Counted from the stretch's first letter, positions 8,908-17,600 are shown. The stretch: 64,000 nt of DNA from Microcaldota archaeon (GCA_028866995.1 JAGWHD010000001.1:572068-636067); one strand, 5' to 3'. Numbers and translations are program-made. Notes: generated by a model from the sequence alone, not told the origin.

Positions 8908-9810
8908 TCATGAAGTCGGCGAAGTGTACCCGCTCTGCCAGTTCGCATTCCAGATCACGCTAGTTGTTGTCCCTTGGTTGTTGTTTCCGGAATAATCGTT
9001 CGCGTTGCCGTTGAGCGGCCACCATCCTACTAGATGCTTCAGGTCGATCGGCGCTCCTCCTATACCTTCCTGATAGAGCGCCTTTATCGTGGTGTTGTCA
9101 AGCGATGTGTTGTATATCTGGACATCCGCAATAGCCCCGCTGTAGCTCGAATCCGAAGAGCTTGATGGCGGACTGCCTATTATTACCGGCAGGTTGCTGC
9201 CTTCGTGCAGCGTGCAGCTTAATGTAGCTGTGCCTGCTGCTGCGCCATTTATGTAATACGACATTGAAGGAGTGCCTGCGGTGTATACATATCCTACGAA
9301 GTACCATTTGGATGATGTCAGCGCGCTGGTGCTCGCCGTCATCCCCGTGCACCCGCCCCATATATCCACGCCCAACGACCCGCTATTTATGTCATACATG
9401 TTACCGCTTCCAGTTGTCCCTATGCTCAGCATGCTCTGGCCATTGACCCCTCCTCCACCAGGCCCATATCCTGTCGAAGGCTTTACCCAGAGGAAGACTG
9501 ATACTGAAATAGGTGAAGGAAGGTTCATGGTTCCTGACGTAAGCACGTTGCTGCTTGAGCTGCTGAACTGCGCAACGTATTTCGGGATCAGATTACCGCA
9601 CTGTCCAGCGAGCGACGTCTGTGCAGCTGTCTTAACGACCTGGCACGAGCCAGGAGTTGCCGTAGGCTGTAGGCTTCCTGCGTTGAATATCCCCAAAGAA
9701 TAGAGAGATACCATAACTATTGCGATTGCCAGTATTGCCCATCCATAAGTCATCAGGTATTCCATTGCTGACTGCATCTTTGGCGCCAACCAATCACGTT
9801 TCCTTATCAT
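8908..9810 (-). CDS. LamG-like protein with class III (pilin-type) signal peptide, copy 1
   Basis: 300 aa. A charged leader precedes QSAMEYLMTYGWAILAI, a class III signal peptide of the kind cut by archaeal prepilin peptidase just before the hydrophobic helix. The rest is a secreted concanavalin/LamG-like jelly roll with KWYFVGYVY and a conserved C-terminal block LYQEGIGGAPID, WWPLNGNANDYSGN. Two invariant cysteines flank the start of the mature domain (PGSCQVV and AGQCGNL). Probably a minor pilin or adhesin capped by a glycan-binding domain. One of five paralogues in the window. Divergent from the histone gene. Confidence 0.82.
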   Translation of the reverse strand: MIRKRDWLAPKMQSAMEYLMTYGWAILAIAIVMVSLYSLGIFNAGSLQPTATPGSCQVVKTAAQTSLAGQCGNLIPKYVAQFSSSSSNVLTSGTMNLPSPISVSVFLWVKPSTGYGPGGGGVNGQSMLSIGTTGSGNMYDINSGSLGVDIWGGCTGMTASTSALTSSKWYFVGYVYTAGTPSMSYYINGAAAGTATLSCTLHEGSNLPVIIGSPPSSSSDSSYSGAIADVQIYNTSLDNTTIKALYQEGIGGAPIDLKHLVGWWPLNGNANDYSGNNNQGTTTSVIWNANWQSGYTSPTS

Positions 9811-9885
9811 TTGCGGATGAATATAATACGTGCAGTCAATGCAAAAGCATGCGGGGTATGCCAGTATTCGCGCAGACCGGGGAGG

Positions 9886-9895
9886 CTATTTAAAG
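9886..9895 (+). promoter_or_regulatory. TATA box of the histone gene
   Basis: The sequence ctatttaaag is centred about 24-25 nt before ATG 9914. This predicts a transcript beginning at or next to that ATG and is the main reason to prefer it over upstream in-frame ATGs at 9830 and 9839. Confidence 0.65.
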
Positions 9896-9913
9896 CTTGT
9901 TTTGGAAGACACT

Positions 9914-10171
9914 ATGTCAAGTTTTGGGGGTGTAGTTTTGGGCGGAAGACGCTTTAGTTTGTACGATATAGAGCAGTTCATCAGGGAGGCCGGTGCTGAA
10001 AAGATAACCGAGGACGCAGTCGTCGATCTGGAGAAGGAGCTGGAGAAGCTCTGCGACACGGTGACCAAGCAGGCCATGAAATACGCGGAGCATGCGGGAA
10101 GGAAGAAGCTGATAAGGGAAGAGGACATAATCCTTACGATGGGCAACGACGAATCCTACACGAGCCCGTAG
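9914..10171 (+). CDS. Archaeal histone-fold protein with N- and C-terminal tails
   Basis: 85 aa from ATG 9914. The histone fold spans about residues 13-75: IREAGAEKITEDAV, then a long central helix, then AEHAGRKKLIREEDI, matching the archaeal histone pattern (RxAGA, AxHAgRK, DI). Typical archaeal histones have about 67 residues. Here a Gly-rich N-terminal stretch (SSFGGVVLGGRR) and an acidic C-terminal tail (NDESYTSP) extend both ends. It should dimerise and wrap DNA. It is convergent with the GT4 gene, overlapping it by 16 bp. Longer starts at 9830/9839 would place the TATA box inside the gene. Confidence 0.88.
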   Translation: MSSFGGVVLGGRRFSLYDIEQFIREAGAEKITEDAVVDLEKELEKLCDTVTKQAMKYAEHAGRKKLIREEDIILTMGNDESYTSP

Positions 10172-11193
10172 ACCTTCAGGAAAAAGCCAAGCACAACGAA
10201 GAGCAGCTCGAACATCACGAGATACCTGGTTACCTCCTTCTCATTCATCCTCTTCAGGTTCATCGCGAAGTGCGTCAGGCTGTATATCCTCCTGCCGTAT
10301 GGCGCCTTGAAGGTGCCGTCCTTCTGCCTTATACCAAGATCAGTCACCTTGAATCCTCTCCTTGCATGGAGCAGGAACTCAATTATCCAGGGTATGAATA
10401 CTATCATCGCGAACGGTATCACGCCCCCCATGACTGCGATCACCACTATCGCCGCGCCGACGGCATAGGTGAAGCTATCTCCAGGTATTATCTTGGCCCT
10501 GTACATGTTGAACGGAAGGAATGCGAGGACCGAAGCGAACAGGAGGGCAGAGAGCAGCGTTCCGGTGTAGTTGCCGAAGAGGAACGAGTAGAGCAGCAGG
10601 CCTCCGCTCGCCACCAGCACCATGCCTGGCTGCAGTCCGTCGAAGCCTCCAAGAAGGTTCACAGCATTGGATACGAATATGACTGCCAGCGGCAGCACGA
10701 TAAGCGGATAGAGCAGGCCGAGGTCAACGCTGCCCACGAAAGGCACCATTATCGTCCCGACACCTGCGCTTATCGCCATCAACGGCAATGCGCCTATGAA
10801 TGTGAGCAGCGGCTTCTGCCACTGCTTAAGCCCCTTCCTTATGTCCTTCATGTCCGTCGACTGGACCCTTCTCGCCTTGACGTTTATGTCGTCAAGGAAG
10901 CCCACGAGCGCTATGAGCATCACCGACAGCGCAACAGCAAGGAGCTTCGATATGTCGACTACCGGCTTGAAGATGAAAGTGCCACCGAAGGTGTATGCAA
11001 GCATGCCTATTATTATGCCGAGGGCAACCGCAAGGCCTCCGCTGCTCGCAATCCTTGCTATCCTCTCCTTGTTCCTGTCCTCGGCTATTACCCCCGCATC
11101 GAAAAGATAGGATATGAGGAACTTTGTACCTATGACCGTTGCCACGAAGGCTATTATCCCAGGCACAAGTATTGTCTGGAACGTGTGATACAT
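10156..11193 (-). CDS. GT4-family GlcNAc-1-phosphate transferase (MraY/WecA/Alg7-like)
   Basis: 345 aa, about 10 membrane helices. It transfers a sugar-1-phosphate (likely GlcNAc-1-P from UDP-GlcNAc) to a polyprenyl or dolichyl phosphate, the first step of N-glycan or envelope-glycan assembly. Family motifs include GFLDDINVKAR (metal-binding Asp pair) and NAVNLLGGFDGLQPG, the signature Asn/Asp block. The NxxGGFDGL form is closer to the eukaryal/archaeal Alg7/AglH group than to MraY. Divergent from a GT2 glycosyltransferase, which supports a shared role. Acceptor lipid and sugar are inferred. Confidence 0.88.
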   Translation of the reverse strand: MYHTFQTILVPGIIAFVATVIGTKFLISYLFDAGVIAEDRNKERIARIASSGGLAVALGIIIGMLAYTFGGTFIFKPVVDISKLLAVALSVMLIALVGFLDDINVKARRVQSTDMKDIRKGLKQWQKPLLTFIGALPLMAISAGVGTIMVPFVGSVDLGLLYPLIVLPLAVIFVSNAVNLLGGFDGLQPGMVLVASGGLLLYSFLFGNYTGTLLSALLFASVLAFLPFNMYRAKIIPGDSFTYAVGAAIVVIAVMGGVIPFAMIVFIPWIIEFLLHARRGFKVTDLGIRQKDGTFKAPYGRRIYSLTHFAMNLKRMNEKEVTRYLVMFELLFVVLGFFLKVYGLV

Positions 11194-11272
11194 GATAGAG
11201 CAATATCTGTAATACTATAAAAGGCTAGTGCCTCTTCCCCTGTTTTTTAACCTTTTTCTGCCAATTAGGAGC

Positions 11273-12346
11273 ATGCTCCTGCTTGCATTCGAGGCCTTCG
11301 TCTCACTGGTGTTCCTCGCGCTGCTCGCGATAGACCTGCTCCCGCAGCAGCGCGCATCCGAGGACCAAAGGAAAACAGGGTACAATCCCAGGGCGCTCGT
11401 CATAGTACCGTGCAAGGGGACTGACCTGACCCTGAAGGAGAACCTCGTATCCATAAGGAGCCAGGATTTCGGCAGGTACGGGGTGATCGCTGTCGTGGAT
11501 TCTGAAGACGATGATGCTGTCCCAGTGATAAGGAGCGCGAAGGTGAGGTACATTGTCTCGCGCAGGGTGTCGAAAATGGCGAGCGGCAAGGTCAACGCGA
11601 TGCTCACAGCGATGTCGAGGTTCAGGGACTTCGATGTGTACGCCATAGCGGATTCAGATATAACTGTCGGCAGGATGTGGCTCAAGGAGCTGGTCCTTCC
11701 TCTCGCCTCGATGGGTACAGGTCTCTCTACCATGTTTCCCGTATTCGAGCCCAAGGCTGGCTTCTGGTCGAAGGTCAAGCACGTATGGGGTTTTGTCGGC
11801 GAAGGGCTGATGAAGAGGGACTCTACAAGATTCGGATGGGGCGGCTCGATGGCGTTCAGGAAGGAAATGGTGTCGGTAAAGGACATCGGATTCATCAAGA
11901 ACTCTAGGTACTCCGTATCCGATGACATATGCATGACCAAGATTGCAAGGGCCAAGGGCCTTGGGATAGCTTATACCGAAGCGTCGCGGCCCAAGGTCAA
12001 CTCTGACGACGGCTTCGCGGCGTTCGCTGAGTGGAGTACCAGGCAGACTGCGCTCAGCATACTGGGATACGGAAGGAACTTCTATTACGGGATTGCTTTC
12101 TATTCCGCAGAGGCCCTCGTGTTCCTGTCAGGCATATCCCTCTCGATATATGCAAATCCCGTATTCATGATCCTGTTCCTGCACCTGGTCCAGAGCGAGG
12201 TAAAGGCCTATATCCGTTCGGGAAGGAAGGATCCGGAAATAGCCGCCATAGTCGCCATGATGCCATTCCTTTATCTGGCCAATCTCTTCATCGCTAACGG
12301 AAAGAGGAGCATAAAGTGGAGAGGGAGCACCTACAGGATAAGATAA
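11273..12346 (+). CDS. Membrane GT2-family glycosyltransferase (ceramide glucosyltransferase-like)
   Basis: About 357 aa from ATG 11273 (TTAGGAG just upstream); an in-frame GTG at 11228 is an alternative. An N-terminal membrane helix precedes a GT-A catalytic domain: VIVPCKG, VVDSEDD, the DSD metal-binding triad in IADSDITVG, GWGGSMAFRKE, and an acceptor-side SVSDDICMT followed by STRQT, a divergent QxxRW-like motif. Two or three C-terminal membrane helices follow. Likely transfers a sugar from a nucleotide sugar to a lipid at the inner membrane face. Probably cooperates with the adjacent GT4 enzyme in envelope glycan synthesis. Confidence 0.82.
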   Translation: MLLLAFEAFVSLVFLALLAIDLLPQQRASEDQRKTGYNPRALVIVPCKGTDLTLKENLVSIRSQDFGRYGVIAVVDSEDDDAVPVIRSAKVRYIVSRRVSKMASGKVNAMLTAMSRFRDFDVYAIADSDITVGRMWLKELVLPLASMGTGLSTMFPVFEPKAGFWSKVKHVWGFVGEGLMKRDSTRFGWGGSMAFRKEMVSVKDIGFIKNSRYSVSDDICMTKIARAKGLGIAYTEASRPKVNSDDGFAAFAEWSTRQTALSILGYGRNFYYGIAFYSAEALVFLSGISLSIYANPVFMILFLHLVQSEVKAYIRSGRKDPEIAAIVAMMPFLYLANLFIANGKRSIKWRGSTYRIR

Positions 12347-14866
12347 TCACAGCCTCTGCATGAACCTGGTGTTTATCTCTATGGATTCAAGCGCCCGGTC
12401 TACGGACTGTCCGATGTCGTCGCGCATGTTCTTCGGTTCGCTGAAGAACAGCCTTATGCTCTCCTTGTCACCGTTCGTAGACAGCACCCCCATGTTCTCC
12501 GCATACCTGTCCAGCATGTGTGTGCCGCTCGGGAACCTCTTCATCAGCTCTTTCCAGTTCTCCCTTGTCCATTTCCACACGATATCCCTTCCAACCGGAT
12601 TGCCGCATACGATGCTGTGCACCACGAAAGCGTCCTGGTACCTGACGTCCTTCGACAGGCTGAAGTCGAGCGCGTCCTTCAGTATCGAATGGTCCTTGAA
12701 GTATCCGAGGGTCCTGAGCAGCCTGTTCTTCTCCTCTATGACCTCTTCCTTGACATACCTTTTCTTGAGGTCCGCATAGAGCTCCCTGTTGCCGTTCCAT
12801 GCGGCTATGCCGTATATCGCCCCTCTCAGGTTGTTGTTCAGGCTTATCTTGCCCTTCATGAAGTCATTGAACATTCCGGTTGCCTTCCCTACCGTTGATG
12901 CATTCCCTGCAATGCCTGAAAGCGAGATCGCGCTGTTCCTTGTCATAGTGTCGCTCGTCCTTTCACCATCCTTCCATTCCCATCCCAGCCTGTCGAGCAG
13001 CTCGCCGCTGTAGCTCCTTGCAAGCTCCTCAACCTCTTTCAATATCCTGCTGTTGCCGTACAGCCTCGACACAAGCCAGTGCAGGTGCCCTAATACCCTC
13101 GAATTGAGCGGATACTCGGCGTTGAAGCAGTACCTGTCCACAAAGCCCGTGTACTCCTCAATGCCTACCCTTCCTGAAACCATGAACGCGAACAGGTCGC
13201 TCTCTATGCCCCAGGCATCGGAGCTGCTGAGCCCCTTGCCGCTGACCATCTCGCCGAGCGAGTTCAGCATCGCCATGGGATATGCGGTCCTGTAGAAGCC
13301 ATACTGGCCGTAATTCAGCTTTAACCATTCCCCTTCAAGCTTGAGCCTGAGCTCCTTGCCCTCCATCAGCGCCTTCCTCTCCTTCATGCCGTCCGAGTCT
13401 ACGTAGCTTATCGGTATCGGCCAGGTCTGCCTGTCGCTGTTGGAGAGGAGCGTGAACCTCCTCTGCTTCAGCAGCGCCTCTCCGTTCCTGACAGACACCT
13501 CTACAACAGGAAAGCCCTTCTTGTCTATCCAGGCGCTGGCCACCTCAGCGACCTTCGTCCTTGAGCCCTTCGCCGCGCCGTCTATGGCGCTCCAGAGGTC
13601 GTGCTTTGTCGCGTTCGAGTACGAGTGCTTCTTAAGGTACGAGCGAAGCCCCATCCTGAAGGTCTCGCTTCCCGAGTAGTTTTCGACCATCCTGAGTATG
13701 GAGCCTCCTTTCTCGTAGACTATCGCAGAGAGCGCGAACACCCGCTCTATGTCCGAAGGCGAGTTTACCTCAACGCTTATCGGATTGGTGTGAAGAAGCT
13801 GGTCAGCGCCCATCGCAGGGGCTATGAAGTCGTCAAGGTATTCAAGGCTGACATGCCATTCGGGGAAGACCTTGTCCATCGCCTTGTAGCTCATGAAGGT
13901 TGCGAAGCTCTCGTTGAGCCAGAGGTCGTCCCACCATTCCATCGTCACTAGGTCGCCGAACCACTGGTGCGCCATCTCGTGGGCTATCACCTCAGCAACC
14001 CTCTGCTTGGTGGCTGTCGACGAGTCCTTGTCTGCGAGCAGCGCGCTCTCCCTGAAGGTCATCGCGCCCCAGTTCTCCATCGCGCCAGCCGCAAAATCCG
14101 GTATAGCTATGAGGTCAAGCTTCGGTAGCGGATACCTGACCCCGAAATAGTCTACGAAGAAGCCGAATATCCTCTTCGAGTAGTCCAGCGGAAGCTCCAG
14201 CATCTTCCTCTTGCCTGGAGTTGCGAACAGCCTGAGCTTCACACCGTTGGAAATTCCTTCAACCGAGTCGTAGCTTCCCACTCCCAGGTAAAGGAGGTAT
14301 GTTGCCATCTTAGGGGTCTCGTGGAACCTCACCAGCTTCCTGCCGTCGCGCATGATCCTCGCTTCCTTCACTGGCATGTTCGATAGGCATTCCTTGTCCT
14401 TGTCAACTATCATGCACACGTCGAAGACGGCCTTCAGCTCTGGCTCGTCGAAGCACGGGAACGCGTTCCTGGCGTTGGCTGCCTCGAACTGGCTGCTGAG
14501 CATGTACCTCTCCTTGCCGTTTTCAGAGTACCTGCTCCTGTAGAAGCCGTACATCTTGTCGTTGTGCAAGCCCCTGAATTCTATCTCTATCTCGGCGTCG
14601 CCCTTGAACGGCTTCGCGACCGAGAACGTCACCCTCTGCCTCTTCCTGTCGTGGCTCACCTTCGCCTTCTGCCTTGCGCTGCCCGACGTCACGACCGCGC
14701 TGCCTATCTCCAGCTCCGCAGCATTCATGGTTATCTCGGAGCAGCGCTTGCCTGCAGCGACGCTTACCACCGCCTTTCCCGAGAACTTGAAGCTCTTGAA
14801 ATCAGGCTCGAAGGTGAGGCTGTACCTGAGCGGAACCACGTCTTTACCAAGGCTATCCCTTACCAT
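12347..14866 (-). CDS. M1-family zinc aminopeptidase
   Basis: 839 aa, soluble. Removes N-terminal residues from peptides, in archaea often the products of proteasome or tricorn degradation. The exopeptidase motif GAMEN lies at 261-265, the zinc site HEMAH at 296-300, and the third ligand Glu near 319 (WLNESFA). The C-terminal half is the ERAP1-like helical domain. Length fits the tricorn-interacting factor F2/F3 and PepN class. It starts 12 bp after the peroxiredoxin stop, so the two probably form an operon. No signal peptide, so cytosolic. Confidence 0.96.
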   Translation of the reverse strand: MVRDSLGKDVVPLRYSLTFEPDFKSFKFSGKAVVSVAAGKRCSEITMNAAELEIGSAVVTSGSARQKAKVSHDRKRQRVTFSVAKPFKGDAEIEIEFRGLHNDKMYGFYRSRYSENGKERYMLSSQFEAANARNAFPCFDEPELKAVFDVCMIVDKDKECLSNMPVKEARIMRDGRKLVRFHETPKMATYLLYLGVGSYDSVEGISNGVKLRLFATPGKRKMLELPLDYSKRIFGFFVDYFGVRYPLPKLDLIAIPDFAAGAMENWGAMTFRESALLADKDSSTATKQRVAEVIAHEMAHQWFGDLVTMEWWDDLWLNESFATFMSYKAMDKVFPEWHVSLEYLDDFIAPAMGADQLLHTNPISVEVNSPSDIERVFALSAIVYEKGGSILRMVENYSGSETFRMGLRSYLKKHSYSNATKHDLWSAIDGAAKGSRTKVAEVASAWIDKKGFPVVEVSVRNGEALLKQRRFTLLSNSDRQTWPIPISYVDSDGMKERKALMEGKELRLKLEGEWLKLNYGQYGFYRTAYPMAMLNSLGEMVSGKGLSSSDAWGIESDLFAFMVSGRVGIEEYTGFVDRYCFNAEYPLNSRVLGHLHWLVSRLYGNSRILKEVEELARSYSGELLDRLGWEWKDGERTSDTMTRNSAISLSGIAGNASTVGKATGMFNDFMKGKISLNNNLRGAIYGIAAWNGNRELYADLKKRYVKEEVIEEKNRLLRTLGYFKDHSILKDALDFSLSKDVRYQDAFVVHSIVCGNPVGRDIVWKWTRENWKELMKRFPSGTHMLDRYAENMGVLSTNGDKESIRLFFSEPKNMRDDIGQSVDRALESIEINTRFMQRL

Positions 14867-14878
14867 CCAATCCCATGA

Positions 14879-15337
14879 TTAAGCGTTCGCATCCTTCAGG
14901 AAATCGATGACCTCCTTTTCATGGCCCAGCGGCTGGACCTTGCCGAATATCTTGGCTATCCTGCCCTCCTTGCCTATTATGTAGGTCTTCCTCAAGGTGC
15001 CGAAACCGAACACTCCTTTGTCGCCGTACGCATCATACCTCTTTATGGTCTCCGACCCTGTGTCAGACAGGAGCAGAATCGAGAGCCTGTGCTTCTCCCT
15101 GAACCTGCAGTGCGATTCGAAGTCATCAGAGCTCACTCCGACAACCTCCGCATCCAGCTTCCTTATCTCGCCGAGCTCCTTAGTGAAGGCCTTGGCCTCG
15201 ATCGTGCATCCCGGAGTATCGTCCTTGGGATAGAAATACAGTACAAGGTATCTGCCTCGGAACTCCTTCAGCGTGTGCCTCTTGCCGTCGGATCCGGGGA
15301 GAGAGAAATCGGGCGCATCGCTGTTGATATCTAACAC
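14879..15337 (-). CDS. bcp: Bcp/PrxQ-type peroxiredoxin, one-Cys form
   Basis: About 152 aa from a GTG at 15337 preceded by GAGGGG; an upstream in-frame ATG at 15391 would add 18 residues unlike the family. Thiol peroxidase that reduces H2O2 and alkyl hydroperoxides. The peroxidatic Cys is Cys44 in DDTPGCT. The PrxQ resolving position five residues later is Lys, so the enzyme may work as a one-Cys peroxiredoxin or use the later Cys in ESHCRF. A thioredoxin reductase and a GCS2-type ligase elsewhere in the window could supply reducing partners. First gene of a likely operon with the M1 aminopeptidase. Confidence 0.93.
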   Translation of the reverse strand: MLDINSDAPDFSLPGSDGKRHTLKEFRGRYLVLYFYPKDDTPGCTIEAKAFTKELGEIRKLDAEVVGVSSDDFESHCRFREKHRLSILLLSDTGSETIKRYDAYGDKGVFGFGTLRKTYIIGKEGRIAKIFGKVQPLGHEKEVIDFLKDANA

Positions 15338-15370
15338 AAAATCCCCTCGCTGATTATAATGCCAAGAAAA

Positions 15371-15378
15371 CTTTATAA
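15371..15378. promoter_or_regulatory. Palindromic TATA box shared by divergent genes
   Basis: The octamer tttataaa (allowing one base either side) is a perfect palindrome. It lies about 25-40 nt from the starts of both the peroxiredoxin gene (minus) and the duplicated-domain gene (plus). Two back-to-back preinitiation complexes would compete for it. Confidence 0.5.
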
Positions 15379-15413
15379 ACAGAATCAGCAACTGTTAGTT
15401 GATACGGGGTCGC

Positions 15414-16088
15414 ATGTCCTTCTTTTCGAGCATATTCAAGGGAAAGAGCTCAAAGGTCACGCTCACGGCGATAAACCTGAAGTTCATGGGCAGCGTGCAC
15501 AGCATAGACGGCATGGCGGTGGGCACGAGGGACTTCGATCTGGCGATACCTTTCCAGAACAAGGTGGGCAGCGAGATGCTTCCCGACAGCATAACTGGGC
15601 CCAAGATGACGATAAACAGCATAAGGGTCAGCGAGCCCTTCCAGCTGCTCTCGGTATCTCCGAAACCCCCGGTGGATGTCGGATACCAGGAGAGGAAGTC
15701 ATTCAGCATGAGGATAAGGGCTCCGGACATGAACTACGAGGGGCCGATGACCATAGACTTCGGGAACGAGCCGAAGGACAACGTCACGATAAGCATAGAG
15801 AAGGTCATCATGGCATACGGCAGCAGGAGGACGGAGCTCGAGGAATCAGCGACATCGATGGTGCTCCAGAAGTCGCAGGTGTTCAAGAGGGAGGTGCAGC
15901 TGTACAAGGTGCTCAGCCTCAACGACACGGTAAACAGCATAAGGCTCAACGAACCGTTCGAGCTCGTCAGCACAGACCCGAAACTGCCGATAAAGGCGGA
16001 CAGGAAGGACAGCTACATAATAGACTTATACATAAAGGCCCCTGATTACAACTACGCGGGGCAGCTCGAGATAAGCATGGGTCGATGA
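15414..16088 (+). CDS. Unknown soluble protein with two homologous beta-rich domains
   Basis: 224 aa from ATG 15414; an in-frame TTG at 15399 sits at leaderless distance from the TATA box and is the alternative. Two halves share a pattern: residues about 70-125 and 165-224 each contain (I/V)NSIR(V/L)xEPF(Q/E)L(L/V)S, then (K/P)xP, then (R/K)APDxNYxGx(M/L)xIxxG. This points to an internal duplication of an Ig/arrestin-like beta domain. No signal peptide or membrane segment. The next gene begins one nt after its stop, so it is cotranscribed with the EF-Tu-like gene. Function not recognised. Confidence 0.7.
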   Translation: MSFFSSIFKGKSSKVTLTAINLKFMGSVHSIDGMAVGTRDFDLAIPFQNKVGSEMLPDSITGPKMTINSIRVSEPFQLLSVSPKPPVDVGYQERKSFSMRIRAPDMNYEGPMTIDFGNEPKDNVTISIEKVIMAYGSRRTELEESATSMVLQKSQVFKREVQLYKVLSLNDTVNSIRLNEPFELVSTDPKLPIKADRKDSYIIDLYIKAPDYNYAGQLEISMGR

Positions 16089-16089
16089 A

Positions 16090-16986
16090 ATGAACTACAT
16101 GGTCGCAGTCCCGCTGAACAAGGCGCTCGCCGAATTCATAGGCAAGAAGGGATCCGAGAACGGAATAACCTTCTACAACAGGAGAGTAGACGACAACGTC
16201 ATAGTCGTGCTTGCTCCGACGGACATGGACGAGAAGGTCTACGGACTCATGGAATCGATGCTGATAGCCGGGCAGGTTGTCATAAGCACCGAGAGCGTAG
16301 ACAAGAGCCTTGGCGAGACACTCATAGCCGCTTCGCTACTGGACAAGAGGCTGATAATAACAGACGAGAACGACATAGGCGCAATACTGTCGGGCACGTC
16401 GATAAAGAACTTCGAGATATGCACCAGGGAGGAGCTCCTCGGTAAGATAACTTCGCAAGCATCCGATAGCAGCGGAACAGCTAGGGTCGACATAGACAAG
16501 GCATTCAACGTGAAGGGGATAGGCACGGTCGCTCTGGGCGTGGTCACCTCTGGGACAGTGAAGGTGCACGACAGCATGCAGACGCCTTCAGGCAAGCAGA
16601 TAACGATAAAGTCCATACAGAGCCAGGACCAGGACATAGGCAGCGCTGGGGTGCATACGAGGGTGGGGCTTGCGCTGAAGGGCGTGGAGTCTGACGAGCT
16701 TGACAAAGGGGACATACTCTCCGCAAAGCCCGTCAGGAGGATCAGGAAGTTCAGGACAACGCTGAGGATGGGCGGATTCGCCAAGGAGGCCATAGAAGGC
16801 TCGAGGAACTACCTCATAGCGATCGGCTTCTCCCACTCGGAGGGCAAGCTGGAGATGTCAGGAGACGCTGCAACGATAACGCTCGCGAAGCCTGTCTCTA
16901 TGGAGGTGGGTGACAGGCTGCTGGTCGCAAGGAGCGCAGCACCAAGGATATTCGCTTCGGGCAAGGTAGAAGAGCTAATAGAGTGA
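16090..16986 (+). CDS. EF-Tu/SelB-like protein with degenerate G domain
   Basis: 298 aa. The region from about residue 135 to the end follows translational-GTPase domains 2 and 3 (VDIDKAFNVKGIGTVALGVVTSGTV, then a barrel ending GDRLLVARSAAPRIFASG), as in EF1A/SelB. The N-terminal part has no GxxxxGK(S/T) P-loop, DxxG or NKxD. It should therefore not bind GTP in the usual way. Similar G-domain-less EF-Tu domain 2 proteins are known in archaea, without a settled role. Stop-start spacing to the preceding duplicated-domain gene is one nt. Confidence 0.72.
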   Translation: MNYMVAVPLNKALAEFIGKKGSENGITFYNRRVDDNVIVVLAPTDMDEKVYGLMESMLIAGQVVISTESVDKSLGETLIAASLLDKRLIITDENDIGAILSGTSIKNFEICTREELLGKITSQASDSSGTARVDIDKAFNVKGIGTVALGVVTSGTVKVHDSMQTPSGKQITIKSIQSQDQDIGSAGVHTRVGLALKGVESDELDKGDILSAKPVRRIRKFRTTLRMGGFAKEAIEGSRNYLIAIGFSHSEGKLEMSGDAATITLAKPVSMEVGDRLLVARSAAPRIFASGKVEELIE

Positions 16987-16987
16987 C

Positions 16988-17545
16988 TCACGACGAGTTC
17001 CAGAGCCTCCAGAACTCATTTGCCATGCTGCCTATCTCCTTCCTGTCCCTGACGACCTCTATGTGCTCTATGTTGCTGTGCATGCCCCTGTAGGTCAGGT
17101 TCGCAGAGCCCCTCACCGCCTCATCCTCGGATATGTACAGCTTCGCATGCACGAAGCTCTTCGGGACCTTCAGTTTTATTCTCCTAGGCAGGACGACGAT
17201 ATACAACGCCACTGCCATCAGCAAAGGATAGAGAAAGAGGTAGATTAGCTGAGCGCCAATCGCAAACAGCATATACTCGACTGCCGCGATGACCGCGGCT
17301 CCCGCCGCCATCTTCGCAGCAGGAAGCCTTCCCTCAAGCCTCCTCCTGACGCTCCTCTCTACAGATGACGACAGCAGGTATATCTCCTTCCCCTGCGAGT
17401 TTGCGAGCAGGAACTTCGCATAATAGTCATCGACATACGGAGACACGATGAGCACCCTCCTGCCTCTCCGTATCAGCCTGTCGACATGCCTGTAGCAGGA
17501 CCTTCCAGAGTACTGGATATTCCGTCTTCCCAGGATCCCTATCAT
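16988..17545 (-). CDS. PLD-like protein with single HKD motif and inserted membrane hairpin
   Basis: 185 aa. The N-terminal part (VLIVSPYVDDYYAKFLL, then KEIYLLSS) and the C-terminal part (FVHAKLYISED, GSANLT, then an NIEH strand) are the two halves of one phospholipase D-fold domain. Between them sits a hydrophobic hairpin of two helices (about residues 80-118). The HKD motif reads HAKLYISE, with Glu at the usual Asp position. A single motif implies dimerisation for an active site, as in small PLD nucleases. Convergent with the EF-Tu-like gene. Could be a membrane-bound nuclease or phosphodiesterase. Confidence 0.7.
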   Translation of the reverse strand: MIGILGRRNIQYSGRSCYRHVDRLIRRGRRVLIVSPYVDDYYAKFLLANSQGKEIYLLSSSVERSVRRRLEGRLPAAKMAAGAAVIAAVEYMLFAIGAQLIYLFLYPLLMAVALYIVVLPRRIKLKVPKSFVHAKLYISEDEAVRGSANLTYRGMHSNIEHIEVVRDRKEIGSMANEFWRLWNSS

Positions 17546-17600
17546 GGATGTATAGTCGCAAATCAGAATTAAAACTGATGCTGCATGCGGCGCGGCCTGG

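Noticed and set aside
9830..9913. Longer start for the histone
   Set aside because: A TATA box at 9886-9895 would fall inside the coding region; the added residues do not resemble histone tails.
10270..11220. Long plus-strand ORF opposite the GT4 gene
   Set aside because: Its composition (runs of His, Tyr, Arg, Glu) is typical of the antisense of a GC-skewed membrane-protein gene, and the minus strand encodes clear GT4 motifs.
12360..14882. Several antisense ORFs across the M1 aminopeptidase gene
   Set aside because: All are shadows; none shows a family motif or its own promoter.
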